The position numbers and the translations under genes are program-made. From positions 1-48,590 of the forward strand of contig JAQBOV010000066.1 of assembly GCA_028287895.1 (NCBI GenBank): 48,590 bases of DNA. The letters are read 5' to 3'. Each line of letters begins with the position of its first letter. The stretch's first letter is position 1. Positions 15,322 through 23,456 of the stretch are shown here, one piece after another. The notes beneath the pieces were generated by a model. The model made no database searches, was not told where the DNA came from, and saw only the letters and a program-made list of their open reading frames with translations. This DNA is from Mucilaginibacter sp. Its GTDB lineage: Bacteria > Bacteroidota > Bacteroidia > Sphingobacteriales > Sphingobacteriaceae.

Positions 15322-16905
15322 ATGGTATTTAAAAGACCAGGGAACAGTCGCGACGACAAATCCAACCGATCACCGAACAGGGCGACAAAAGGTGATGACC
15401 AATCCAAAAAAGCGGGTTTTTCCCGGTACAGCAAACCTTCATCTTCCGGCCCGGATAAACCAGGTGATAAGCCTAAAAGGAAGAGTTATGGCAGTGAAGC
15501 AGGCAGCGGGGGAAAAAATTCCCCATCAGCCAGGCGCAAACCTTATTCCGGAAGACCCGATTCAGGCGATAGCCGCCCTTCAGAACGTTCTTCTGGCGCA
15601 AGTGCCCCTTATCGTGGCAAATCAACCACAGATGAAAGGCCAAAAAGAAGTTTTGGCGGTGCATCACCGGGCGAAAAGAAAAGTTATTCTCCAAGAAGCA
15701 CCCCCTACTCCGGCAGACCGGCTTCCGATGAAAGGCCAAAAAGAAGTTTTGGCGGTGAATCAACAGGCGAAAAGAAAAGTTATTCTCCAAGAAGCACGCC
15801 CTACTCCGGCAGACCGGCTTCTGATGAGAGGCCAAAAAGAAGTTTTGGCAGTGAATCACCGGGCGAAAAGAAAAGTTATTCTCCAAGAAGCAGCCCCTAC
15901 TCCGGCAGACCGGCTTCTGATGACAGGCCAAAAAGAAGTTTTGGCAGTGAATCACCAGGCGAAAAGAAATTTTCCGCAAAGCCGGGTTTCAAAAGCGGGG
16001 AAAGATCAACCGATAAAAACTTCTCCGGCAGGCCACCTGAACATACCGGATTTAAAAAACGCGGCGATGACCCGAACTATAAGCCGTTCCGTAAATCAGA
16101 AAACTCATCCTATAATAAACCATCCTTAAAAACGGAGCGCAACCCGGAAGATAAAGCTTTGCGAAGCAGAAAAAAGCCGGCAGAAGATTCAGGTTTGATC
16201 AGGCTCAATCGTTACATTTCCAATGCAGGTATTTGCTCACGCCGCAAGGCCGACGAATTAATCAGCGCGGGTGTGGTGTCGGTCAATGGCGAAGTCATAT
16301 CAGAATTAGGTTATAAAATAGATCCCACCAAAGACGCCGTACGCTATAATGGCGAATTGCTTAAAAGGGAGAAGATGGTTTATGTATTATTGAATAAACC
16401 TAAAGATTATATCACCACTACCGACGACCCGCAGGAGCGCCGTACCGTGATGCAGCTGGTTGACAAAGCCAGCAAAGAGCGTATCTATCCTATCGGCAGG
16501 CTCGACCGCAACACAACCGGATTACTTTTAATGACCAATGATGGTGACCTGGCTGACAAGCTGTCTCACCCTAAAAACAATATCGTAAAGCTTTACCATG
16601 TCGAGCTGAATAAAAGCTTAACCCAGGGCGACCTCAATAAAATATCATTCGGTTTAGAACTGGAGGACGGCCTTATTAAACCCGATTCGATCTCCTATGT
16701 ACAGGGTGCAACAAAAAGAGAGGTGGGAATACAAATACATAGCGGCAAAAATCGCATTGTACGCCGCATATTTGAGCATTTAGGATACGATGTGGTAAAA
16801 CTCGACCGGGCGGTATACGCCAACCTGACTAAAAAAGACCTGCCCCGCGGGCGCTGGCGCTTCCTGGAGGAAAAAGAAGTGATACAGTTAAAGCACCTGA
16901 TTTAA
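15322..16905 (+). CDS. RsuA/RluB-type pseudouridine synthase with long disordered extension
   Basis: 527 residues, roughly twice the family core. Residues 1 to about 290 are low-complexity, rich in Arg, Lys, Ser, Pro and Gly, and contain three and a half copies of a 32-residue repeat (key elements RPKRSFG, GEKKSYSPRS, PYSGRPAS). From residue 294 comes an S4 RNA-binding domain (RLNRYISNAGICSRRKADELI). The catalytic block is GRLDRNTTGLLLM with Asp395, and ends with the KL(Y)HVEL and GRWRFLEEKE segments. It modifies a uridine of rRNA, probably in the large subunit by analogy with RluB; the exact site is unknown. The basic extension is likely disordered and RNA-binding. Own promoter; terminator after. 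Confidence 0.93.
   Translation: MVFKRPGNSRDDKSNRSPNRATKGDDQSKKAGFSRYSKPSSSGPDKPGDKPKRKSYGSEAGSGGKNSPSARRKPYSGRPDSGDSRPSERSSGASAPYRGKSTTDERPKRSFGGASPGEKKSYSPRSTPYSGRPASDERPKRSFGGESTGEKKSYSPRSTPYSGRPASDERPKRSFGSESPGEKKSYSPRSSPYSGRPASDDRPKRSFGSESPGEKKFSAKPGFKSGERSTDKNFSGRPPEHTGFKKRGDDPNYKPFRKSENSSYNKPSLKTERNPEDKALRSRKKPAEDSGLIRLNRYISNAGICSRRKADELISAGVVSVNGEVISELGYKIDPTKDAVRYNGELLKREKMVYVLLNKPKDYITTTDDPQERRTVMQLVDKASKERIYPIGRLDRNTTGLLLMTNDGDLADKLSHPKNNIVKLYHVELNKSLTQGDLNKISFGLELEDGLIKPDSISYVQGATKREVGIQIHSGKNRIVRRIFEHLGYDVVKLDRAVYANLTKKDLPRGRWRFLEEKEVIQLKHLI
15631..15966 (+). repeat. 96-bp tandem repeat inside pseudouridine synthase gene
   Basis: Units at 15631-15726, 15727-15822 and 15823-15918, plus a partial fourth from 15919 to about 15966. 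Each encodes 32 residues. Copies differ at a few scattered positions, so they are recent but not identical. The unit length is a multiple of three, which keeps other frames open and creates shadow ORFs. Confidence 0.93.
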
Positions 16906-16942
16906 GCCCAAAGCGAAAGCAGCCGAAGGTCACCCTCAGTAA

Positions 16943-16994
16943 AAAAAGCTGAAAGTTGATTTGCCAATGATCAGGCAAACGCTTTCAGCTTTTT
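16943..16994. terminator. Bidirectional-looking terminator after pseudouridine synthase
   Basis: AAAAAGCTGAAAG (16943-16955) pairs with CTTTCAGCTTTTT (16982-16994). An inner TTGCC/GGCAA pair extends the stem. A tracts and T tracts flank both sides. It separates the pseudouridine synthase from the next gene. Confidence 0.72.
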
Positions 16995-17056
16995 GCTTTG
17001 GTCTTTTTGCTTTCAGTTCCGAATTATATAACTTGCGCTATTAATCAATTCTAAAG

Positions 17057-18187
17057 ATGAAAAGACTCCTGCTCATTATTTCCTTATTGTTTCCTGTGCT
17101 TACCTATGCGCAGAAACAGGCGCCGTCAACATACGATCTTTTAATAGGCACTTATACCAAGGGCACAAGCAAAGGCATACTGGTTTATCGTTTTTATACG
17201 GAGACCGGCAGACTGGCCTATTTAAGCCAGATAGAAGGGGTAAGCAATCCATCTTATTTATGTGTTTCAAAAAATAACCGGTATGTATACGCGGTGAATG
17301 AAGACGGAAAAAATGGCGGGGTAAGTTCCTTTTCATTTCAACCCACTGATGGGAAATTGACGTTTTTAAACAGGCAAACATCTGCCGGTTCGGATCCATG
17401 TTATATTTCGGTAGACGGGGACCAAAAAAATGTCTTTGTAGCCAATTACTCCAGCGGAAGCCTTTCCGTATTACCGATAAACGAAGACGGCTCATTGCGG
17501 CCGCCGTCACAGGTGATCCAGGATCAGGGGAAGGGGCCGAATGCAGGCCGCCAGGAAGGGCCGCATATTCATACCGCTTTTCTTTCGCCGAATGAGAAGT
17601 ACCTGTTATTCACCGACCTGGGAACCGACAAGCTAAACCTTTACCGGTACCGCCCCTCAAAACCGCTGCCGCTAAGCCCCTCAGCGCCTGCCTTTGTAAC
17701 TACAGCGCCGGGTACCGGTCCGCGCCATGTAGTTTTTTCAAATAATAAAAAATACGTATACCTGCTGCATGAAATGGGAAGCAACATTAATGTTTACCAT
17801 TTCAACGGGGGGAAACCTGAAAGGGTGCAAACGGTTAAGATGCTCCCTGATGACTTTAAAGGAACGAACGGCGCGGCAGCTATTCACATAACGCCGGACG
17901 GAAAGTTTCTGTATGCATCTGACCGCCTTGACGCCAGCGGACTGGTAGCCTATTCCATCAACCAGGAAACAGGTGAACTGACTTTTATTCAGCGCCAATC
18001 AACATTTGGTAAAAACCCGCGGGATTTTGCGATCGACCCCACCGGTAAGTTCCTGATAGCAGCCAACCAGGACAGCGACAACATTATTGTATTTAAAATA
18101 GACGCAGCCACCGGCAAGTTGACCCCAACAAATTTGCGGATACAGGCGGGCAACCCGGTGTGTTTAAAGTTTACACCTGCGGAATAA
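17057..18187 (+). CDS. Secreted lactonase family seven-bladed propeller (Pgl-like)
   Basis: 376 residues. A signal peptide of about 18 residues (LLIISLLFPVLTYAQ) precedes a YbhE/6-phosphogluconolactonase-type beta-propeller. Typical motifs: YDLLIGTYTKGTSKGILVYRF, NPSYLCVSKNNRYVYAVNE, GSDPCYISVDGDQKNVFVANYSSGS, GPHIHTAFLSPNEKYLLFTDLG, GTGPRHVVFSNNKKYVYLLHEMG and FGKNPRDFAIDPTGKFLIAANQDS. The cytoplasmic homologue hydrolyses 6-phosphogluconolactone; export suggests a different lactone or sugar-acid substrate here. No neighbour in the pentose-phosphate pathway is present. Family sure, substrate unknown. Confidence 0.9.
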   Translation: MKRLLLIISLLFPVLTYAQKQAPSTYDLLIGTYTKGTSKGILVYRFYTETGRLAYLSQIEGVSNPSYLCVSKNNRYVYAVNEDGKNGGVSSFSFQPTDGKLTFLNRQTSAGSDPCYISVDGDQKNVFVANYSSGSLSVLPINEDGSLRPPSQVIQDQGKGPNAGRQEGPHIHTAFLSPNEKYLLFTDLGTDKLNLYRYRPSKPLPLSPSAPAFVTTAPGTGPRHVVFSNNKKYVYLLHEMGSNINVYHFNGGKPERVQTVKMLPDDFKGTNGAAAIHITPDGKFLYASDRLDASGLVAYSINQETGELTFIQRQSTFGKNPRDFAIDPTGKFLIAANQDSDNIIVFKIDAATGKLTPTNLRIQAGNPVCLKFTPAE

Positions 18188-18236
18188 AGGTGAAAGGACA
18201 AAGGCGAGATCCCAAGAGCTTTCAGCTTTATCTGGC

Positions 18237-19379
18237 TTATAAAACGTGCGTTTTACTTTTCTCTATCACTTCGGTATAGTAGTTCTCATATATTGGAAGG
18301 ATAATGGAAAGATCGAACGCTTTGGCCCGTGCCAGGGCATTTTCTTTAAATGTTTTTAACCGGGCCTCATTCTCAAGAACATAAATCGCTTTTTCGGCCA
18401 TTCCCTGAACATCGCCAACTGCTTTTAAAAAGCCTGTTTCGCCTTCTATGTTCAATTCAGGTAGCCCGCCGGCATCCGAGGATATCACAGGCACCTTGCA
18501 GGCCATCGCTTCCAAAGCTGCCAGGCCAAAACTTTCTGATTGCGAAGGCATCAAAAACAGGTCGGATACCGATAATATTTCTTCAATGGCATCCTGCTTG
18601 CCCAAAAAACGCACATTATCACCTACACCCAGGTCACGGCATAATTGTTCACAATCAGAACGCTCCTCACCATCACCCACCATTAATAGCTTTGATGGTA
18701 TTTTCTGGATCACTTTAGCAAATATCCTGACCACATCCTGTGTACGTTTTACCTTCCGGAAATTGGAAGTATGGATCAGTATTTTTTCGCCCGAGGGGGC
18801 AATCGCCTTTTTAAAATGATCTTTTGCCTTCAGGCTGAAACGTGTAAGGTCAATAAAATTGGGGATCACCCTGATATCATTCTCAATCTCGAAAAACTCG
18901 AAAGTATCTTTGCGCAAATGCTCTGATACGGCAGTAACGCCATCAGACTTATTGATGGAAAAGGTAACTACCGGCTGATAAGTCCGGTCTCTTCCAACCA
19001 ATGTAATATCGGTGCCATGCAATGTGGTAACCACCGGAATATAAATACCATAGGTCATCAGTATCTGTTTGGCCATAAAAGCAGCTGAAGCATGGGGGAT
19101 AGCATAATGCACATGCAGTATATCCAGTTTTTCAAAACGCACCACATCTACCAAACGGCTGGCCAGCGCCAGTTCATAAGGCGGGTAGTCAAACAAAGGA
19201 TATTTTGATACAGAGACCTCATGATAAAAAAGGTTTTCCGAAAAAAAATCAAGGCGGGCAGGCTGATTGTAGGTTACAAAATGCACTTGGTGGCCATGGT
19301 CTGCAAGGGCTTTGCCCAGTTCGGTTGCAACAACTCCGCTACCGCCAAAGGTAGGGTAACATACTATTCCGATCTTCAT
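18237..19379 (-). CDS. bshA: N-acetyl-alpha-D-glucosaminyl L-malate synthase BshA
   Basis: 380 residues, GT4-fold retaining glycosyltransferase. It joins GlcNAc from UDP-GlcNAc to L-malate, the first step of bacillithiol synthesis. BshA-type sequence is recognised from MKIGIVCYPTFGGSGVVATELG at the N-terminus, FVTYNQPARLDFF, HVHYAIPHASAA, TTLHGTDITLVG, IPNFIDLTRF and the donor-site block LMPSQSESFGLAALEAMACKVPVISSDAGGLPE. Length matches the family. bshB and bshC are not in the window, but ytxJ is. It stands alone, 50 bases from the convergent lactonase gene. Confidence 0.94.
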   Translation of the reverse strand: MKIGIVCYPTFGGSGVVATELGKALADHGHQVHFVTYNQPARLDFFSENLFYHEVSVSKYPLFDYPPYELALASRLVDVVRFEKLDILHVHYAIPHASAAFMAKQILMTYGIYIPVVTTLHGTDITLVGRDRTYQPVVTFSINKSDGVTAVSEHLRKDTFEFFEIENDIRVIPNFIDLTRFSLKAKDHFKKAIAPSGEKILIHTSNFRKVKRTQDVVRIFAKVIQKIPSKLLMVGDGEERSDCEQLCRDLGVGDNVRFLGKQDAIEEILSVSDLFLMPSQSESFGLAALEAMACKVPVISSDAGGLPELNIEGETGFLKAVGDVQGMAEKAIYVLENEARLKTFKENALARAKAFDLSIILPIYENYYTEVIEKSKTHVL

Positions 19380-19732
19380 TGATGTGGTTTCTCTCTTTTG
19401 GTAATGAACTTACAGCGCGCCGCCGGCACCAATCATAACCAGATATGCGCGCGGTAGTTTCACGGGTGCAAGTTTAACCGCAATTTATCGCAATAATGTT
19501 AAAGCTGTGTAAAATGATTGTGGGGGATATCGAATTTCGGATGTCCGGTTCGAACCCGGGTATTTGAACCATACGGTCAAATCGCTCTCCTGTCCGCACT
19601 GCATCTTCCGGGATCAAATAAGGTATTATCCGCTGATCGCCCCGGGGCCTTCAAATTTTCCATATCGATTACCTTTTAATTATTTCATTTACCTGATGAT
19701 TCGGCAATCTAGGTTCCGCATCCGGAAATCCC
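19380..19732. other. 353-base intergenic region with a tRNA 3'-end-like segment
   Basis: No supported gene. At about 19539-19567 a T-arm-like sequence (TCCGG, TTCGAAC, CCGGG) is followed by TATTTGA, A and CCA, exactly the spacing of a tRNA 3' end. No matching 5' acceptor strand, D arm or anticodon arm lies upstream, so this is at most a fragment. Just before it is ATCGAATTTCGGATGTCCGG, similar to the TTCGAA-rich spacer upstream of ribH. A plus-strand ORF here runs into the serine hydrolase antisense and looks spurious. Confidence 0.4.
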
Positions 19733-21550
19733 TTACAGTCCCTTTTGTATCGCCTGGTAAACCACGTCCTGTATTCTCGGCCTGATATTCAGGCTGGAGA
19801 GCTTATCGGTGACCTTTGGGTTTACCCTGTTTGATAAAAATACATACACCAGGTTATAGGCAGGATCAACCCAAACGGCAATTCCTGTATAACCTGTATG
19901 TCCGTAGGTTTGAGGGGAGGCCAGTTTCGAAGGATAATGACGGTCGGCAATAGGGTCCCAGCGGTCAAAGCCTAAACCACGCCGGCTTGCATCCGATTGC
20001 TTTGCGGTGAACTGATCGACAGTTTGAGGTTTAAAATATTGGTCACCGCCATAGGTGCCCTTGTTAAGCAGCATCTGGCATAATATGGCCAGGTCATTAG
20101 CGCTTGAAAATAAGCCGGCATTGCCCGAAACATCGCCCAGTAAGGCGGCAGTCGGGTCGTGCACATAGCCATCCAGTAAACTATGCCTGAATACCTGGTC
20201 ATTTTCAGTAGGAACTATCTGGCTTTGCGGGAACCGTTTATAGGGTAAAAATCCTGCGGTCTGCATTCCAAGCGGATCATAAAAATTTTCCTGCACGTAT
20301 TTATTCAACGGGGTAAAGGTTATTGTTTCATCTATTTCCTTCATAAAGCACATACTCACATCGCTGTAAACATATTGCCCCCGTGTTTTTAAGGGTGAAT
20401 TAAGCATATCGGCCCACATTACATCTCTGAAATAGTTCCTGCGCAGATAAAAGTGTTCAGATACCTTGGTGGGATATAGGGCAGATGAATCAGTGCTGAT
20501 ATCGGTTGGCTTCAACTTTTCATAGGTTTGAATATCAGGTATCAAACCTGCCTGGTGCAGCATCAGTTCGCGAATACGGATATCATTCTTATTGGTTTTG
20601 CGTGCCATGGGGATATAGCTGCCAATCGTGGAATCCAAATTCATGCTGCCCTCTTCGGTAAGCCGCATGGTTTCAATGGTGGTGGCCGATACTTTGGTAA
20701 CTGAAGCCAGGTCGAAAATATCGGTGACCTTATCCGGAATGGTTTTATCATAAGTATGATAACCATAAGCCTTATTAAATATCACCTTGCCATCCCTGGC
20801 TACCAATACCACGCAACCTGGTGTAGCCTGGTTGCCAATAGCCTCATAAGCGATTTTGTCGATCTCATTGAGGTTATTTGAGTTGATGCCTGCCGCTTCA
20901 GCAACCGTATATTGTAAACGGGTCTTGGTGGTAATGAAACCTGTATTCTGACGATACCTTGCAGAAAAGCTTTTATTTAGACTTTGAGTCGCGGCAACAC
21001 CTCCAAAAATGACCTGCGCACTGAACAAGGCTGAAACCGGGGAAGAACGCTGAGCCAGGATGACCGGTGCAGTTACATTATCCATTTTAGGCAGTGAACT
21101 GCCATCGCCAAAATAAGCAATCACCACGTTTTTAGATCTCCGGTTAGTGTTAATAAAGGCCACGATCTGCGGATTGGCTAAATCAGCGTCAGTAAGCTGC
21201 ACAATAAGCGTATTGTATAATTTGGTATCAAAGTCCAGCACATCGGGCGTTTTTATACCCACATAGTCCATGCCATTAAACGACTGAATCTTGCTGTATT
21301 TATTTAAAAGGCTGTCAAATGCCGTGGCATAAGGGTATGAAAAATGAATACTGGCGATGCTCAGCTGGCTAAGTGCTTTTAGCGGAATTACCCCTTGGGC
21401 ATTATTTAACAGCACTGTTGACTGCCCGACGAGTTTTTCTTCGTTAACGTAGGCTTGACCGGTAAACGGGGGATTTTGCGCACAGGCTGAATGAACTAAA
21501 ACAAATCCTGATAAGATCAGAACACAAAATCTCCACTTATTTTTTCTCAT
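19733..21550 (-). CDS. Serine hydrolase (beta-lactamase fold) with remnant GH3 C-terminal domain
   Basis: 605 residues from the ATG at 21550. Signal peptide about 1-24 (ending SACAQ). Residues about 35-195 resemble the C-terminal domain of GH3 glycosidases (EKLVGQSTVLLNNAQGVIPL, then an alpha/beta sandwich). From about 223 to the end is a class C beta-lactamase/esterase-type domain: nucleophile motif Ser283-Val-Thr-Lys286, YSDVSMCFM as the Tyr motif, and HTGYTG near the end. Longer Bacteroidota homologues carry a GH3 (NagZ-like) catalytic barrel before these parts; here it is absent. Probably acts on cell-wall peptides or esters. It overlaps the upstream amidohydrolase by 14 bases. Confidence 0.87.
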   Translation of the reverse strand: MRKNKWRFCVLILSGFVLVHSACAQNPPFTGQAYVNEEKLVGQSTVLLNNAQGVIPLKALSQLSIASIHFSYPYATAFDSLLNKYSKIQSFNGMDYVGIKTPDVLDFDTKLYNTLIVQLTDADLANPQIVAFINTNRRSKNVVIAYFGDGSSLPKMDNVTAPVILAQRSSPVSALFSAQVIFGGVAATQSLNKSFSARYRQNTGFITTKTRLQYTVAEAAGINSNNLNEIDKIAYEAIGNQATPGCVVLVARDGKVIFNKAYGYHTYDKTIPDKVTDIFDLASVTKVSATTIETMRLTEEGSMNLDSTIGSYIPMARKTNKNDIRIRELMLHQAGLIPDIQTYEKLKPTDISTDSSALYPTKVSEHFYLRRNYFRDVMWADMLNSPLKTRGQYVYSDVSMCFMKEIDETITFTPLNKYVQENFYDPLGMQTAGFLPYKRFPQSQIVPTENDQVFRHSLLDGYVHDPTAALLGDVSGNAGLFSSANDLAILCQMLLNKGTYGGDQYFKPQTVDQFTAKQSDASRRGLGFDRWDPIADRHYPSKLASPQTYGHTGYTGIAVWVDPAYNLVYVFLSNRVNPKVTDKLSSLNIRPRIQDVVYQAIQKGL

Positions 21551-23168
21551 ATACTTTTTCTCCGTTAACATAGGTCTTTAACACGGCCACATCCGGCAGT
21601 TCTGATCCTTTTATTTTCATGATGTCCTTGTCCAGGATGACAAAGTCGGCATATTTTCCGGGCTCTATACTCCCCTTTTCGTTCTCTTCAAAATTTGCCT
21701 TTGCAGCCCATACGGTCATCCCCTTTAACGCTTCAATCCTGCTTATCGCATTTTCGGGCTGAAATCCTCCTTCGGGATAGCCTTTGAGGTCTTTGCGCTC
21801 CACAGCAGCATAAAACGTGTAGATCGGGCTAATATTCTCTACCGGAAAATCAGTACCCAAAGGCAGCCAGCCGTTTTGGTCAAGCAGTTGCTTGTAGGCG
21901 TAAGCGGTTTTTAAACGTTTCCGGCCCAGGCGCGTACCGGCCCAGCGCATGTCAGAGGTAGCATGCATTGGTTGAACAGAAGGTATAATGCTGTAATGGC
22001 CAAAATAAGATATATCCTCCGGCGAGAGAACCTGAGCATGTTCAATACGCCAGCGGCGATCGTTTTTCCCTTTTAACACAGCCGCGTAAATTTTTAACAT
22101 TACCCTGTTAGCTGAATCGCCAATAGCATGCGTACACATCTGGAACCCTTTGGCTGCAATCTTTTCAGCCACTTCCTGAAAATGTTTCTGACTGCTTAAT
22201 AAAAAGCCTTTCCAGTTTTTCTGATCGCTGTAAGGCTTTAATAAACAGGCCCCTCTTGAACCCAGCGCTCCATCTGCATATACCTTAAAGGAGCGTACAT
22301 CCAAACCGGGGGTTTTAAAAACACCGCGTTTAAACAGGTAATCATAATTTTCGGGCCGGTCCGACAGCATGACATACATACGCATTTTAAGAGCCCCTTT
22401 ATGTTGCAGTTGCGCAATCGTATTAATCATGGTATAGGGCAATCCACAGTCTGAAACCGTAGTCAGGCCGCCAGCAAAGCAATTGCGCTGTGCATCTAAA
22501 AGTGCCGATTGTGTTACCTGGTCAGTGGGTTCGGGTATTTTTCGTTCCACAATACCTACGGCATTGTCAACCAAAATGCCGGTAAGTTTTCCTTTTATAG
22601 TTTCAATTTCTCCGCCCGGGATAGTTTGGCCTGGTTTTATGCCGGCTAAATTTAATGCAGCCTGGTTGGCAATGGCCGCATGCCCGTCGATACGGGTTAA
22701 TACCACCGGCCTTACCGGGAATAAAGCATCCAGCTTGCCTTTGTTGGGGAACTGCTTTACTTTCCATTTGTTCTGGTCCCAGCCTCGCCCTATTATCCAG
22801 CCTTCGGTATTGCGCTTTGAGAAGGCACTCACCGAATCAACCATCTCATCCCAGCTTTTCATGCCTACCAGGTCTACTTCCTGTAAACCTAGTCCATAGG
22901 CATAAAAATGAGAATGGGCATCAATAAAGCCCGGATAGACAAATTTGCCGCCGGCATCAACCACCTGGCGGGCCTGGTATATTTTTTCTAATGAGTCGTT
23001 ATTCCCTACAGCAACTATTTTACCTCCATTGACAACAAATGCATCAGCTTTAGAAAAATTGGCATTTACCGTATAAACCACTGCGTTTTTAACCAGCAGA
23101 TCGGCATTAAAGTCCTGTTGCTTACAGGCAACTGCCAGTAACAGCAGCAAGGGCCAAAATTTTCTCAT
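21537..23168 (-). CDS. Amidohydrolase family lipoprotein (YtcJ-like)
   Basis: 543 residues. N-terminus is a lipoprotein signal with lipobox AVAC, Cys15. The amidohydrolase_3 fold shows the metal-site motifs DAHSHFYAYG, the GSRGACLL loop, CTHAIGDSANR, RIEHAQVLSPEDI and GTDFPVENISP, plus the flanking beta-sandwich segments (VVDAGGKFVYPGFID; GKYADFVILDKDIM). It probably hydrolyses an N-acyl or cyclic amide substrate in the periplasm or on the outer membrane. Its stop lies inside the first codons of the serine hydrolase gene, so the pair forms a coupled two-gene unit, perhaps for peptide or amino-acid derivative use. Substrate not predictable. Confidence 0.9.
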   Translation of the reverse strand: MRKFWPLLLLLAVACKQQDFNADLLVKNAVVYTVNANFSKADAFVVNGGKIVAVGNNDSLEKIYQARQVVDAGGKFVYPGFIDAHSHFYAYGLGLQEVDLVGMKSWDEMVDSVSAFSKRNTEGWIIGRGWDQNKWKVKQFPNKGKLDALFPVRPVVLTRIDGHAAIANQAALNLAGIKPGQTIPGGEIETIKGKLTGILVDNAVGIVERKIPEPTDQVTQSALLDAQRNCFAGGLTTVSDCGLPYTMINTIAQLQHKGALKMRMYVMLSDRPENYDYLFKRGVFKTPGLDVRSFKVYADGALGSRGACLLKPYSDQKNWKGFLLSSQKHFQEVAEKIAAKGFQMCTHAIGDSANRVMLKIYAAVLKGKNDRRWRIEHAQVLSPEDISYFGHYSIIPSVQPMHATSDMRWAGTRLGRKRLKTAYAYKQLLDQNGWLPLGTDFPVENISPIYTFYAAVERKDLKGYPEGGFQPENAISRIEALKGMTVWAAKANFEENEKGSIEPGKYADFVILDKDIMKIKGSELPDVAVLKTYVNGEKVYEKK

Positions 23169-23418
23169 AGGGTATAGATAGCTAAACTATATACAATTAT
23201 CTAAATATTAACTTGCAGCGACAAATTTTTAAGTTAAGTTGTTTTTATCAGTCAAAAGCCCTGGTCATAGGTCTCAAGTCATTGCCTTGTCCACACACGA
23301 CTAAAAAAACAAGTGTCACATATTTATAATAATGAACGACTTATCTTAACATAATACATATACAAAATCAAAACGATAAAGTTATGCCATCAAATAATTA
23401 ATTTAGCATCGAAAACGA

Positions 23419-23445
23419 TCCGCCATTGGGCGGACAGGAGAAGGG
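23419..23445 (+). promoter_or_regulatory. Hairpin next to a strong ribosome-binding site of mutL
   Basis: A 6-bp stem TCCGCC/GGCGGA with ATTG loop (23419-23434) ends one base before AGGAGAAGGG (from 23436). The ATG follows at 23457. A clear Shine-Dalgarno tract is unusual in this window, and the hairpin beside it could modulate access. Confidence 0.4.
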
Positions 23446-23456
23446 AAATTTTTTAA

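Noticed and set aside
15631..15966. Regular repeats that look like a CRISPR array
   Set aside because: Units are contiguous with no unique spacers and are coding; they form a protein repeat.
15392..16129. 245-residue plus ORF and a 168-residue minus ORF inside the pseudouridine synthase gene
   Set aside because: The repeat unit of 96 bases is a multiple of three, which keeps other frames open. The extension is contiguous with the real S4 and catalytic domains only in the chosen frame.
19539..19630. Permuted tRNA: a 3' half followed by TCAAATA downstream
   Set aside because: TCAAATA near 19614 is complementary to the acceptor 3' strand, but what follows has no D arm or anticodon arm; a coincidence.
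19564..19785. 73-residue plus ORF between bshA and the serine hydrolase
   Set aside because: No family, no promoter box, runs antisense into the serine hydrolase end, and has a composition unlike neighbouring proteins.
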